Assembly (NCBI GenBank): GCA_034430515.1 | Contig: DAOUEP010000034.1 | Location: forward strand, 1-17,375 | Direction: 5' to 3' | Length of the DNA stretch: 17,375 bases | From: DAOUEH01 sp034430515 | GTDB taxonomy: Bacteria > Chloroflexota > Dehalococcoidia > Dehalococcoidales > RBG-16-60-22 | Shown here: in pieces, positions 1 through 7,157 of the stretch | Layout: every line of letters starts with the position of its first letter | Numbering within the stretch: position 1 is the stretch's first letter | Translations under genes and position numbers: made by a program | Notes under the pieces: model-generated | Told to the model about the DNA's origin: nothing | Seen by the model: the letters and a program-made list of their open reading frames with translations, nothing else | Database searches by the model: none

Positions 1-1016
1 TTTTGGGCGTTTTGCAGGTAGGCCAGCACCCCGGCGACGCTGCCGCCGTACTTGCGTTTCAAGGTGCGGATGAGCTCCAGCCGCCCCTGTACCTCTTCCA
101 GGCGCCGGGGGTCGTCGCTCAGGTCTTCGCCGTAGGCGCGCACCTCGCGGGCCAGCTCCTCCAGGCCGTGCAGCGCCCCCTCCAGGTTGGTAAGCTGCGT
201 TTGCAACGACGGGTCGGCGGCGGCCATCTGTCCCAGCGCCGCCAGCGCCTGGTTGAGCCTGTCCACCGCCGAGGCCGCCGCCCCGGCGCTGTCGTCGCCG
301 TAGATAATGGCGTAGACCTCGTAGGCGGCCGCCTTGAGCTTCTCCGCCGCCGCCAGCCGCGCTACCTCTTGCCCCAATTCCTCCTCCTCCCCCTGGCGCA
401 GGTCGGCCCGGTTGATTTCCTCCACCTGAAAGGTAAGCAGTTCCTCGCGGCGGGCCAGCTCCCGCTCGTCGCGGGAAAGCGCCTCCAGCTGCCGCTCGAC
501 CTGGTGCAGCTCGCTGGCCAGGGCGCCGAAACGGCGGCGGGCCTCCTGGGTGCGGGCGTAGGCGTCGAGGAAGTCCAGGTGCTGCTCGCGGCGCAACAGC
601 GAGAGGTGCTGGCTCTGGCCGTGGATGTCCACCAGCGCCCCGCCGATTTCCCGGAGCACCGCCCGCGAGACCGCCTGGTGGTTGAGGCGGGGGGCGGCGC
701 GCCCCCGGCGCGGAAAGCTGCAACTGATAATGAGGCTATCCTCGCCGGTATCAAATCCTTTGTCGGCCAGCATCGCCGGCAGGGTAGTCCCTTCCTTCTC
801 CGGGGCGAGGCTGAAGACGCCTTCGACGCGGGCCTCGTCGGCGCCGTGGCGGATGTCTTCGGCGTTTATCCGGCCGGTGAGCAGCGCCTCGACGGCGTCC
901 ACCACCAGCGACTTGCCGGCGCCGGTCTCGCCGGTAATCACGTTAAGCCCGGCGGCGGGGCGCCAGGTCAGCCCGGCGATGATGCCGAAGTCCTTGACGG
1001 TCAGTTCGTCCAGCAC
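1..1016 (-). CDS. recN: DNA repair protein RecN, N-terminal part (runs off left edge)
   Basis: RecN is an SMC-like ATPase of double-strand break repair that acts on DNA in the cytoplasm. The reading frame gives about 338 residues and is still open at base 1, so only the N-terminal ATPase half and part of the coiled coil are present. It begins with the family's typical start (M-L-D-E-L-T-V-K-D-F-G-I-I), followed by the Walker A loop GETGAGKS at residues 29-36, the LVDIHGQ segment, a long charged coiled coil and the RLELIRTLKRKYG stretch typical of RecN. The start is GTG at 1014-1016, with AAAGGAG placed correctly upstream inside the DUF72 gene. The stop of DUF72 lies in the same frame only one codon upstream (TGA GGC GTG), so the two genes are closely coupled. 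No LexA-type box is visible nearby. Confidence 0.93.
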   Translation of the reverse strand, partial: MLDELTVKDFGIIAGLTWRPAAGLNVITGETGAGKSLVVDAVEALLTGRINAEDIRHGADEARVEGVFSLAPEKEGTTLPAMLADKGFDTGEDSLIISCSFPRRGRAAPRLNHQAVSRAVLREIGGALVDIHGQSQHLSLLRREQHLDFLDAYARTQEARRRFGALASELHQVERQLEALSRDERELARREELLTFQVEEINRADLRQGEEEELGQEVARLAAAEKLKAAAYEVYAIIYGDDSAGAAASAVDRLNQALAALGQMAAADPSLQTQLTNLEGALHGLEELAREVRAYGEDLSDDPRRLEEVQGRLELIRTLKRKYGGSVAGVLAYLQNAQ

Positions 1017-1019
1017 GCC

Positions 1020-1907
1020 TCAGGCCGCTCCTTTACTGACTCTAATATGCTCGTCCCGGGTAATATTTAGAGGGCGGGGTATCTCCTGCAGCGGCAGCTG
1101 CAGGGCCCGTTTCAAATCGTTGGCGTTGCGGGGGGCGTAAGCCTGCCAGTGGTTGTTGAAATAGGCGAAGAGCAGCGGCGCCTGCGCCGCGGCGGCCCTG
1201 ACTCTCCCGGCCAGCTCGCCGATTTCCGTCCCGTTATAGAGGTAGCGGTAGCGCTGCTCGGCGTCGCCCGCCCACCAGTCGGCGGCGTTGCGCCCGTGAA
1301 AGCGGAAATAGGCCAGGTTCGCCGTCAGCGGTACGTCGGCCGCCGGCGTATTGGCGAAGCGGGGCTCGTCGGCCTGCACCCAGGCGGCGTGGTGCTCTCG
1401 CAGCAAACTGGCCGTGACCGCGCCGTCCCAGCTCTTATGACGCAGCTCCACCGCCAGGGAGTACTCCCCGAAAGTCTTGAGCACCGCCCCGAGCACCCGC
1501 TGGCCGTCGGCGTCGTTTTTAAAGGCGGGCGGGAACTGGGCCAGCAGGGCGCCCAGCTTACCGGCGGCGGCTAAAGGCTCGATGCCGCGGCGGAAGACTT
1601 CCACGTCCGCCGCCGCGATAACGGCCGCCTCGCCGGTGGCCTCCCGGTACATGCGGGGGTGGGTGAACTTCTGCCAGAGCTTGACGGCGAAGCGGAAACC
1701 GGCCGGGACGCGCTTTACCCAGCCGGCGGCGAAAGCGGCGCCGGGAGGTCGGTAGAAAGTGCTGTTGATTTCCACGGTATCGAAGAACTGGCTGTAGTAC
1801 TCCAGCTCGTCCAGCTTGCCCGGCGGGTAGAAGTGGCCCTTCCAGGTGCCCTCGCCCCTGGGGTAAGACCAGCCGGAGGTGCCGATGTAGATTTGCGCTG
1901 CGGACAT
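1020..1907 (-). CDS. DUF72 family protein (YecE-like)
   Basis: This 295-residue protein matches the DUF72/COG1801 family: it starts IYIGTSGWSYP (residues 6-16) and continues with FYPPGKLDELEYYSQFFDTVEINSTFY, then FAVKLWQKFTH, the QFPPAF segment, the AVELRHKSW segment and a late YFRFHGRNA block followed by LLFAYFNNHWQAYAPRNA. The family has a TIM-barrel fold; no biochemical role is firmly established, so I give none. Length is normal for the family. The start ATG (1905-1907) has an AGAGGGG Shine-Dalgarno close by, which can pair with a CCCC run just upstream. It is the first gene of a two-gene unit with recN, with 3 bp between its stop and the recN start. Confidence 0.9.
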   Translation of the reverse strand: MSAAQIYIGTSGWSYPRGEGTWKGHFYPPGKLDELEYYSQFFDTVEINSTFYRPPGAAFAAGWVKRVPAGFRFAVKLWQKFTHPRMYREATGEAAVIAAADVEVFRRGIEPLAAAGKLGALLAQFPPAFKNDADGQRVLGAVLKTFGEYSLAVELRHKSWDGAVTASLLREHHAAWVQADEPRFANTPAADVPLTANLAYFRFHGRNAADWWAGDAEQRYRYLYNGTEIGELAGRVRAAAAQAPLLFAYFNNHWQAYAPRNANDLKRALQLPLQEIPRPLNITRDEHIRVSKGAA

Positions 1908-1926
1908 GATAACCCCTCTGGGGGTA

Positions 1927-1932
1927 ATTATA
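1927..1932 (-). promoter_or_regulatory. Candidate -10 box for the DUF72-recN unit
   Basis: On the minus strand the bases read TATAAT, a perfect -10 hexamer about 20 bp before the DUF72 start codon. No good -35 hexamer is found at the normal distance, so the promoter is only tentative. Confidence 0.35.
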
Positions 1933-1965
1933 CGGGAACAGGCGGGATTTTTATACCTCCCTCAG

Positions 1966-2008
1966 TAAAAAGCAAAGCCCGGCAACATCTGGCGACATTA
2001 CCGGGCTT
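1966..2008 (-). terminator. Rho-independent terminator of the oxidoreductase operon
   Basis: On the minus strand AAGCCCGG (2001-2008) pairs perfectly with CCGGGCTT (1975-1982) around an 18-nt loop, followed by TTGCTTTTTA. It sits 20 bp after the stop of the beta subunit gene, where the operon would be expected to end. The large loop lowers confidence somewhat. Confidence 0.6.
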
Positions 2009-2027
2009 ACTGACCTAAATCAACCGG

Positions 2028-2954
2028 TTACTGGTTGGCATCGACGAGGGTCTTGATGAGGGCGTAGCGCTCGTCGACGGCCTTTTGCAGTTCCGCCAGG
2101 CCGTCCTCCTTGAGATGGGAGAACTTGCGCATCAGCTTGGTGAACTCCGTAACCGGCCGGGGGTTGGCCACGTTCACGGTAAAGCGGGGCTTGCCGTCGT
2201 CCGCCTCCCACAGCGGGAAGTAGTTCGTCCTCACGGCGGTGCGGCAGACCTCGATGGACTTGTCGGAGTCGATGCGCCAGCCGACCGGGCAGGGGGAGAA
2301 GACGTGCAGGTAGACGAACCCCTCCTTGACCTTCTCCTTGGCCTTCTGGAGCTTCTTGGCGAAGTCCTCCAGGTGGCTCAGGGTGGCGGTGGCCATGTAT
2401 ATCGGCCGGTGCATGAGCATGATGAGGGGCATGTTCTTGGCGATGGTCGGCTTGCCGTGGCGCATCTTGCCCACCGGGGTGGTCGTCGTGGCCGCCCCCA
2501 GCGGCGTGGCGCTGCTCCTCTGGTTGCCGGTGTTCATGTAGCCTTCGTTATCGTAGGCCAGGTAGATGATGCGCTCGCCCCGCTCGGCGGCCCCGCTGAG
2601 GGGCTGAAAGCCCACGTCGGTGGCGCAGCCGTCGCCGGTGAAGCAGACTACCGTGGCGTCCAGGCCGATGCGGTGAAAGTAGCGGGAGATGCCGGTGGCC
2701 TTGGAAGGCACGCCGGTCATCACCGAGGCCAGATAGGCCAGCCGGTGCCAGGCCCCCACGTTCTGGCCGTGCAGCACCGGCGCGGCGCAGCCGGGGGTGC
2801 CGACGAAGACCATGTTCTTCCCCAAGACCTTGGGGACGAACCGGGCGGTCAGCTCCAGGGGGCAGCCGGCGCACCAGGCCACGCCGCCGGCGAACTGGTC
2901 TTCCTCGCAGAAATAGTCAAAAACCCTGTTTCGCTTCTTGGTCGTTTCTACCAT
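2028..2954 (-). CDS. porB: 2-oxoacid:ferredoxin oxidoreductase, beta (TPP-binding) subunit
   Basis: This is the thiamine-diphosphate-binding subunit of a four-subunit 2-oxoacid:ferredoxin oxidoreductase, which converts a 2-oxoacid and CoA to acyl-CoA, CO2 and reduced ferredoxin in the cytoplasm. The 308 residues contain the TPP/Mg motif (GDG at 107-109, N136 in DNEGY), the SSATPLGAATTTTPVGK loop (147-163), and the four cysteines expected to hold a proximal [4Fe-4S] cluster: C28 and C31 (WCAGCP), C56 (TPGC) and C222 (SPCPVGW). The usual CxGCG is CAGCP here. The ATG at 2952-2954 has GGAGGAAT upstream and lies 3 bp after the alpha stop. Sequence alone does not separate pyruvate from branched-chain or aryl 2-oxoacids, so the por symbol is by family, not by substrate. 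Confidence 0.9.
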   Translation of the reverse strand: MVETTKKRNRVFDYFCEEDQFAGGVAWCAGCPLELTARFVPKVLGKNMVFVGTPGCAAPVLHGQNVGAWHRLAYLASVMTGVPSKATGISRYFHRIGLDATVVCFTGDGCATDVGFQPLSGAAERGERIIYLAYDNEGYMNTGNQRSSATPLGAATTTTPVGKMRHGKPTIAKNMPLIMLMHRPIYMATATLSHLEDFAKKLQKAKEKVKEGFVYLHVFSPCPVGWRIDSDKSIEVCRTAVRTNYFPLWEADDGKPRFTVNVANPRPVTEFTKLMRKFSHLKEDGLAELQKAVDERYALIKTLVDANQ

Positions 2955-2957
2955 TTT

Positions 2958-4157
2958 TTATTCCTCCATCGGTATCCAGGTGACGTCCTGGTAGGGCTTG
3001 CCCCGGGCGGCGGCGCTGACTTCGTCGATTACCCGCTCGATATGCGGCACGGTGATGTCGAGGTTGGCCAGGCCGTCGATATAGCTCAGTATCGGCACGA
3101 CGCCGATATCGGCGGTGAGGGCCTTGAGCTCGGTGCAGATGGGCCCGGTCTTCCAGCCGAAGCAGATGCTCCGGTCGATAACGCCGATGGCCTTTTTACC
3201 CTTGAGGGCCGAAATTAGCCGCTCGGCGGGGAAGGGGCGGAACAGCCGCAGCTTGACCAGGCCCACCTTGACGCCCGCTTCCCGCTTGGCGTCCACCACC
3301 GTCTTGGCCGTGCCGGTGGCGCTGCCGGAGGTCACCAGGACGATATCGGCGTCGTCGGTGCGGTACTCCTCAATCTGGCCGCCGTAGCTCCGCCCGAAGT
3401 ACTCGCCGAAGAGCTTATCTATTTCGTCCACCTTGCCCTTGACCCTTTCCAGGGCCTGGCAGTGCTTGTAGCGCGCCTCCACGTAGCCCATCTCCATGCC
3501 GTGGCTGCCGCAGCCGATGGGCAGGCCCGGCACCAGCTTCTGGCGCGGCGGCTGCTTCTTCAGCGGGGCCAGAAAGCCGTCCACGTCCTCGATGCGGGGT
3601 ATCTCCACCGCCTCGGCCAGGTAGGAGAGATAGAACCCGTCGTAGTTGACCATGGTGGGGAGCAAAATGTCCTTGTCCTCCGCCAGCCGGTAGGCCATGA
3701 TAATCTGGTCCATGATTTCCTGGTCGTTCTCGACGATAATCTGTACCCAGCCCGTGTCCCGGGCGGAAATCATGTCCTGCTGGCCGGAGGAGACGGCGTG
3801 GATTCCGGGCGTCTCGCGGTTGGCGTTAATCATTACTATCGGCGCCCGGAAGCCGGAGGCCTCCTGGAGGGCGTCGTACATGAAGACCAGCCCGTAGGAC
3901 GACGTGGCGGTAACGACCCGCGCCCCGGCGACGCTGGCCCCCAGGACGACGTTCATCGCCGAGTTTTCGCCCTCGACCTCGACGTATTCGGCGTCGAGGA
4001 CGCCGTTGGCGACGAACTGGGCCAGCTGCTCGGCCAGCTCGCTCTGGGGCGTGATGGGGTAGGCCGCCACCACTTCGGGCCGGCAGAGCATGGCGCCGTA
4101 GGCGGCGACGGCGTTGCCCGTTATCACCATTACCTGACCTTTCTGAGCACTAACCAT
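2958..4157 (-). CDS. porA: 2-oxoacid:ferredoxin oxidoreductase, alpha subunit
   Basis: The alpha subunit carries the pyrimidine side of the TPP site. Its 399 residues show the family hallmarks: GNAVAAYGAML (14-24), AAYPITPQSE (31-40), YVEVEGENSAMN with the catalytic-type glutamate near 62 (58-69), TATSSYGL (83-90), the QQDMISARDTGW segment (126-137) and the domain II block starting IVLVTSGSATGT. The region after TATSSYGL (ASGFRAPIVMINANRET) differs from classical pyruvate enzymes in detail, which leaves the substrate open. The ATG (4155-4157) overlaps the delta gene's stop by 8 bp with a GGAGAG upstream, so translation is coupled. A later in-frame ATG at residue 10 is possible but less well supported. 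Confidence 0.9.
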   Translation of the reverse strand: MVSAQKGQVMVITGNAVAAYGAMLCRPEVVAAYPITPQSELAEQLAQFVANGVLDAEYVEVEGENSAMNVVLGASVAGARVVTATSSYGLVFMYDALQEASGFRAPIVMINANRETPGIHAVSSGQQDMISARDTGWVQIIVENDQEIMDQIIMAYRLAEDKDILLPTMVNYDGFYLSYLAEAVEIPRIEDVDGFLAPLKKQPPRQKLVPGLPIGCGSHGMEMGYVEARYKHCQALERVKGKVDEIDKLFGEYFGRSYGGQIEEYRTDDADIVLVTSGSATGTAKTVVDAKREAGVKVGLVKLRLFRPFPAERLISALKGKKAIGVIDRSICFGWKTGPICTELKALTADIGVVPILSYIDGLANLDITVPHIERVIDEVSAAARGKPYQDVTWIPMEE

Positions 4158-4443
4158 CGCTAAACTCTCCTTCCGGCACCATCGTAATGGCGTCCCGCGG
4201 GCACTCGTGGGCGCAGATGCCGCAGCCCTTGCAGTAGGCCAGGTCGACCTGGTAGTGGTCGCCGGCGTCTTTCATACACTGCGGCGGGCAGTAGAGGGCG
4301 CAGAGCCCGCAGTAATTGCATTTGTCCTTGTCCAGCACCGGCCGTGAGGTGCGCCAGCTGCCCGTGTCCAGGCAGAGGAGCTTCTCGTCGGTGTTGGACC
4401 AGGAGCTTTCCGTTTTAAAGATATTCTTGTGCTTGATTACCAT
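4150..4443 (-). CDS. porD: 2-oxoacid:ferredoxin oxidoreductase, delta (ferredoxin-like) subunit
   Basis: This 97-residue subunit carries two [4Fe-4S] clusters that pass electrons from the TPP site to ferredoxin. Two full CxxCxxCxxxC motifs are present: C42, C45, C48, C52 and C71, C74, C77, C81. I chose the ATG at 4441-4443 (MVIKHKN) because GGAGG lies 7 bases upstream inside the gamma gene and the resulting length fits the family. A longer frame reaching 4590 would add about 49 arginine- and proline-rich residues that come only from the overlapping gamma gene. The gene overlaps gamma by 7 bp (ATGGTAA) and alpha by 8 bp. Confidence 0.9.
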   Translation of the reverse strand: MVIKHKNIFKTESSWSNTDEKLLCLDTGSWRTSRPVLDKDKCNYCGLCALYCPPQCMKDAGDHYQVDLAYCKGCGICAHECPRDAITMVPEGEFSDG

Positions 4444-4985
4444 TTGACAACCTCCACTTCTTGGTAGCCCCGCTCGGCGCTCTTGAGGTTCCGCTGGAGG
4501 ATATCGCCGCTGAGGTAGTCCGGCAGGCAGTCCAGGATGGACTGCAGCTTGAGCCAGCCGGAGGCGGCGGCGAAGGCCCCCAGGAGGCAAGTATTGGGGA
4601 TGTCCCGGCCGATTTCGTCGACGGCTATCTGCGTGGCGTTGACGAAGCCGCCGACCTTGACGTTGGCATCGGGGCGCTCGTCCGGCTTACGGGGGCTGTT
4701 GAGGATGAAGATGCCGTCCCCCTTGAGGCCGGTGAAGAGCGTGGGCAGCGTCAGCAGCCCCGGGTCGATGACCACCAGGCAGTCCGGGGTGTAAATCTGC
4801 GTCTTTTCCCGGATGGGCTTGTCGTCGACGCGGGTGAAGGCCACCACCGGCGCGCCGCGCCGCTCGAAGCCGTACATGGGGAAGCTGGCCACCGACTTGC
4901 CCTCGATGACGAAGGCGCTGGCCAGCATCCGGGCGGCCATGACGGCCCCCTGACCACCCCTTCCGTGAATCCTGATTTCTTTCAC
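4437..4985 (-). CDS. porG: 2-oxoacid:ferredoxin oxidoreductase, gamma subunit
   Basis: The gamma subunit of the oxidoreductase is a 182-residue domain. It shows the canonical opening IRIHGRGGQGAVMAA (residues 4-18), then FPMYGFERRGAPVVAFTRVDDKPI (35-58) and the TPDCLVVID block. The start is GTG (4983-4985); AGGAG sits only 2 bases before it and AAGGA 11 bases before it, so spacing is not ideal but no better start exists. It is the first of the four subunit genes, which follow the common gamma-delta-alpha-beta order. A MarR gene lies 66 bp upstream on the same strand, so the operon probably begins with the regulator. Confidence 0.9.
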   Translation of the reverse strand: MKEIRIHGRGGQGAVMAARMLASAFVIEGKSVASFPMYGFERRGAPVVAFTRVDDKPIREKTQIYTPDCLVVIDPGLLTLPTLFTGLKGDGIFILNSPRKPDERPDANVKVGGFVNATQIAVDEIGRDIPNTCLLGAFAAASGWLKLQSILDCLPDYLSGDILQRNLKSAERGYQEVEVVKW

Positions 4986-5015
4986 AACTCCTGCATTCCT
5001 TTCTGTTTATATTCA

Positions 5016-5038
5016 GCGCCGGCGGCTCCCCGCGGCGC
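5016..5038 (-). other. GC-rich hairpin between marR and the gamma gene
   Basis: GCGCCG (5016-5021) and CGGCGC (5033-5038) form a 6-bp stem around an 11-nt loop in the 66-bp gap between the MarR gene and the gamma subunit. No U-run follows on the minus strand, so it is not a standard terminator. It could adjust mRNA stability or the ratio of regulator to enzyme; that is inference. Confidence 0.3.
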
Positions 5039-5051
5039 CGTGAAGCCTTAT

Positions 5052-5606
5052 CTATCCGGGTCCGGCGACGGCGCGGGAGGCGCTGCCCCGGCCCGCCGGG
5101 CGGGTAATCTGCGGCATCAGGTCGTTGCGGATTTGCCGCATAATCTCCACCAGGTCTTCGACGCCCCCCCTCTCCAGGCAGGCGAGGGCCCGGCGGCTCA
5201 GCTCCTGGGCGACGGGATTGAGGCGGTTGACCTCGTTCCACCCCTTATCGGTAATCACCACCTTGACCGAGCGGCGGTCGTGGGGGGAGGGCTCCCGCCG
5301 CACCACGCCCTGGCGCTCTAACGTATTGATGACCGCCGTCACCGAGTTCTTCTCGCGGAAGACGCTCCCGGCTATCTCCGAGGGCGTCATCTCGCCGCCG
5401 TTACGGAACAGCGTGCTCATGATGTGAAAGCGAATCAGGCTGGCGCCGTAGCGGCTCAGCTCCACCTCCAGGTAGCGCGCCAGCACCTCGAAAGAGGTAA
5501 GCACCGAGAGCAGCGTGCCCAGCGGCGTCTTGTCGGTGCGCCGGTCGGCCGCGCTGGCGGCGGTCGGGAGGGGCTGCGGGGCGGGTTGGGGGGAAATATA
5601 TTCCAT
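5052..5606 (-). CDS. MarR-family transcriptional regulator
   Basis: This is a DNA-binding dimeric repressor of the MarR family, probably releasing DNA when it binds a small aromatic or acyl-CoA-type ligand (family knowledge, not shown here). The 184 residues have a proline/alanine-rich N-terminal tail (1-30), the dimerisation helix LLSVLTSFEVLARYLEVEL (32-50), a winged helix around 72-122 and the conserved wing DRRSVKVVIT (110-119), preceded by LERQGVVRRE. The C-terminal tail after 170 is low-complexity. The ATG at 5604-5606 has no Shine-Dalgarno, but a strong promoter places the transcript start within a few bases of it, so the mRNA is probably leaderless. It lies upstream of the oxidoreductase genes on the same strand and diverges from the ligase gene; a candidate operator overlaps its start codon. 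Confidence 0.88.
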   Translation of the reverse strand: MEYISPQPAPQPLPTAASAADRRTDKTPLGTLLSVLTSFEVLARYLEVELSRYGASLIRFHIMSTLFRNGGEMTPSEIAGSVFREKNSVTAVINTLERQGVVRREPSPHDRRSVKVVITDKGWNEVNRLNPVAQELSRRALACLERGGVEDLVEIMRQIRNDLMPQITRPAGRGSASRAVAGPG

Positions 5607-5612
5607 CCGGAA
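5601..5612. promoter_or_regulatory. Candidate MarR operator 1 (over marR start)
   Basis: TTCCATCCGGAA is an interrupted inverted repeat (TTCC / GGAA arms) sharing 10 of 12 bases with the perfect palindrome at 5709-5720. It covers the predicted transcription start and the start codon of the MarR gene, a position where a bound repressor would block its own promoter. Confidence 0.5.
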
Positions 5613-5614
5613 TC

Positions 5615-5643
5615 ATTTTATAACGCCCCGGGCCGCTTGTCAA
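5615..5643 (-). promoter_or_regulatory. Promoter of the marR-oxidoreductase operon
   Basis: On the minus strand TTGACA (5638-5643, perfect -35) is followed after 17 bp by TAAAAT (5615-5620, 5 of 6 -10 bases). Transcription would start near 5606-5609, that is at or within a few bases of the MarR start codon. Confidence 0.7.
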
Positions 5644-5707
5644 CCGGGATTTACCCTCGCACGCAGCCCGATATTTTCTAACCGGGGGCGTACCACACTC
5701 CGGTTTT

Positions 5708-5721
5708 GTTCCATATGGAAC
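5708..5721. promoter_or_regulatory. Candidate MarR operator 2 (perfect 14-bp palindrome)
   Basis: GTTCCATATGGAAC is a perfect 14-bp palindrome in the divergent control region. Its core matches the site at the MarR start codon, centre to centre 108 bp away, close to ten helical turns. It lies upstream of the ligase -35 box, so binding there could activate, or act together with site 1 by looping. Confidence 0.55.
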
Positions 5722-5742
5722 TATAGGGCGGGCGGGCGGCAG

Positions 5743-5773
5743 TTGCCAGCGCCGGGGGTTTTTAGTGTATAAT
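5743..5773 (+). promoter_or_regulatory. Promoter of the CoA-ligase gene
   Basis: TTGCCA (5743-5748, 5 of 6) and TATAAT (5768-5773, perfect) are separated by 19 bp, slightly longer than ideal. The transcript would start near 5780, leaving a leader of about 37 bases before the chosen ligase start codon. The long spacer may mean that an activator is needed. Confidence 0.6.
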
Positions 5774-5816
5774 GGATGGCCGCCGAAACCACCCGACTAG
5801 AATGGAGAGATGCCCC

Positions 5817-7148
5817 ATGCGCAACGGCGAATACTGGAACCCCATCCTGGAGACCCTGCCCCCGGAGAAACTGCGCCAGTTGCAGCTCAAGAAGTTCCGG
5901 GAAATCGTTACCTGGGCCTACGACCACTCCAGGTTCTACCGTAAGCTCTACGCCGATGCCGGCCTGGAGCCGGGCGACATTAAGACCTGCGACGATATTC
6001 GCAAGGTGCCCAAGATAGAAAAGGCCATGCTGCGGGAGGTGCAGGGGCCGGGGAAAGACCCCTTCCCCTACGGGGACATCCTCAGCGTGCCCCTGGAGCA
6101 GGTAACCGACTACCGCCAGACCTCCGGCACTACCGGCCAGCCGGTCTACCAGGCCGATACCGCGCAGGACTGGGAGTGCAGCACCGAGGCGTACTGCTAT
6201 GCCCTCTACGCCCAGGGCTACCGCGATACCGACCGCCTCTTCGTGCCCTTCGGCTATAACATCTTCATCGCCTTCTGGGCCTACCACTACGCCGGGCAGA
6301 AGCTGGGCTGCGAGGTCATCCCCGGCGGCGTCCTCAACACCGAGGCGCGCGTCCTCAAGATGCAGGAGCTGCGAGCCACCGCCATGGGCGCCACGCCCAC
6401 CTACGTGCTGGGCATGGCCGAGACGGCCCGCAAGCTGGGCCTCGACCCGCCCAAAGATTTATTCATCCGCAAGATTACCGTGGCCGGCGAGCCGGGCGGC
6501 TCCATCCCGGCCACCCGCCAGCGCATGGAGGCGGCCTGGGGGGCCAGGGTCTACGACCAGGTGGGCTCCACGGAAATCGGCCACTGGGGCTGGGAGTGCC
6601 GCCACCAGTCGGGGCTGCACGTCAACGAGGGCTTCTTCCTGGTGGAAATCGAGGACGTGGACACCGGCGAGCCGATTACCGAACCGGGCCAGCGGGGCAA
6701 GATGGTGGTGACCAACTTCAACCGCCTCGCCCAGCCCTGCATCCGGTTCGATGTGAAAGACATCATCGCCTGGAACGCCGCCAAGTGCGACTGCGGCCGT
6801 ACCTTCCGGCTGCTCCAGGGCGGCCTCCAGGGCCGCGCCGACGACATCACCAAGGTCAAGGGCGTGCTGCTCTCGCCGGCGGCCATCGAGGAGGTGGTGC
6901 GCGATATCCCCCAGCTCTCCGACGAGTATTACGTCGTCGTCACCAAGAAGGGCGACATCGACGACATCACCCTCAAGGTGGAGATATTACCCGAGCACCA
7001 GGGCGAGGCCGACGCCATCCGCACCGCGCTCACCGACCAGCTGCGGCTCAAGACCAACCTGGGCTACCACATCGAGTTCCACGATTACGGGAGCCTGCCC
7101 CGCTCCCAGGCCAAGACGCGGCGCTTCCAGGACCTGCGGCCGCACTAG
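5817..7148 (+). CDS. Phenylacetate-CoA ligase family (PaaK-like) acyl-CoA ligase
   Basis: This is an ATP-dependent, AMP-forming acyl- or aryl-CoA ligase: free acid + ATP + CoA gives acyl-CoA + AMP + PPi. The 443 residues fit the PaaK family and carry the phosphate-binding loop TSGTTGQP (102-109, Gln where many have Lys or Arg), GEPGG (224-228), DQVGSTE (247-253), the RFDVKD motif (310-315), a CDCGR motif (324-328), GRADDITKVKGVLLSP (339-354) and the C-terminal SQAKTRR with the candidate catalytic lysine 434. I chose ATG 5817 because GGAGAG lies 7 bases upstream; the open frame extends to 5772, but that ATG overlaps the -10 box. A small gene follows after 9 bp. The substrate is unknown; phenylacetate or another aryl or short-chain acid is possible. 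Confidence 0.88.
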   Translation: MRNGEYWNPILETLPPEKLRQLQLKKFREIVTWAYDHSRFYRKLYADAGLEPGDIKTCDDIRKVPKIEKAMLREVQGPGKDPFPYGDILSVPLEQVTDYRQTSGTTGQPVYQADTAQDWECSTEAYCYALYAQGYRDTDRLFVPFGYNIFIAFWAYHYAGQKLGCEVIPGGVLNTEARVLKMQELRATAMGATPTYVLGMAETARKLGLDPPKDLFIRKITVAGEPGGSIPATRQRMEAAWGARVYDQVGSTEIGHWGWECRHQSGLHVNEGFFLVEIEDVDTGEPITEPGQRGKMVVTNFNRLAQPCIRFDVKDIIAWNAAKCDCGRTFRLLQGGLQGRADDITKVKGVLLSPAAIEEVVRDIPQLSDEYYVVVTKKGDIDDITLKVEILPEHQGEADAIRTALTDQLRLKTNLGYHIEFHDYGSLPRSQAKTRRFQDLRPH

Positions 7149-7157
7149 GAGTGTAAA

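Noticed and set aside
3..1070. A 355-codon plus-strand frame across recN
   Set aside because: It is the antisense shadow of recN, whose Walker A and following motifs are clear on the minus strand.
2085..3218. A 377-codon plus-strand frame across the beta and alpha subunit genes
   Set aside because: It is antisense to two confident genes, spans their junction and has a G/V/H-rich artefact composition.
4150..4590. Longer version of the delta subunit starting at 4590
   Set aside because: The extra N-terminal residues are an arginine/proline-rich frame inside the gamma gene; the ATG at 4443 has a proper Shine-Dalgarno and gives the normal family length.
4982..4996. Four-codon minicistron (ATG CAG GAG TTG TGA) overlapping the gamma start
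   Set aside because: Its AAAGGA would lie directly against the ATG without spacing, so it is most likely chance.
5772..5816. Upstream ATG of the CoA-ligase frame
   Set aside because: This ATG overlaps the TATAAT -10 box and so would lie before the transcript start; ATG 5817 has a good ribosome site and fits the family start.
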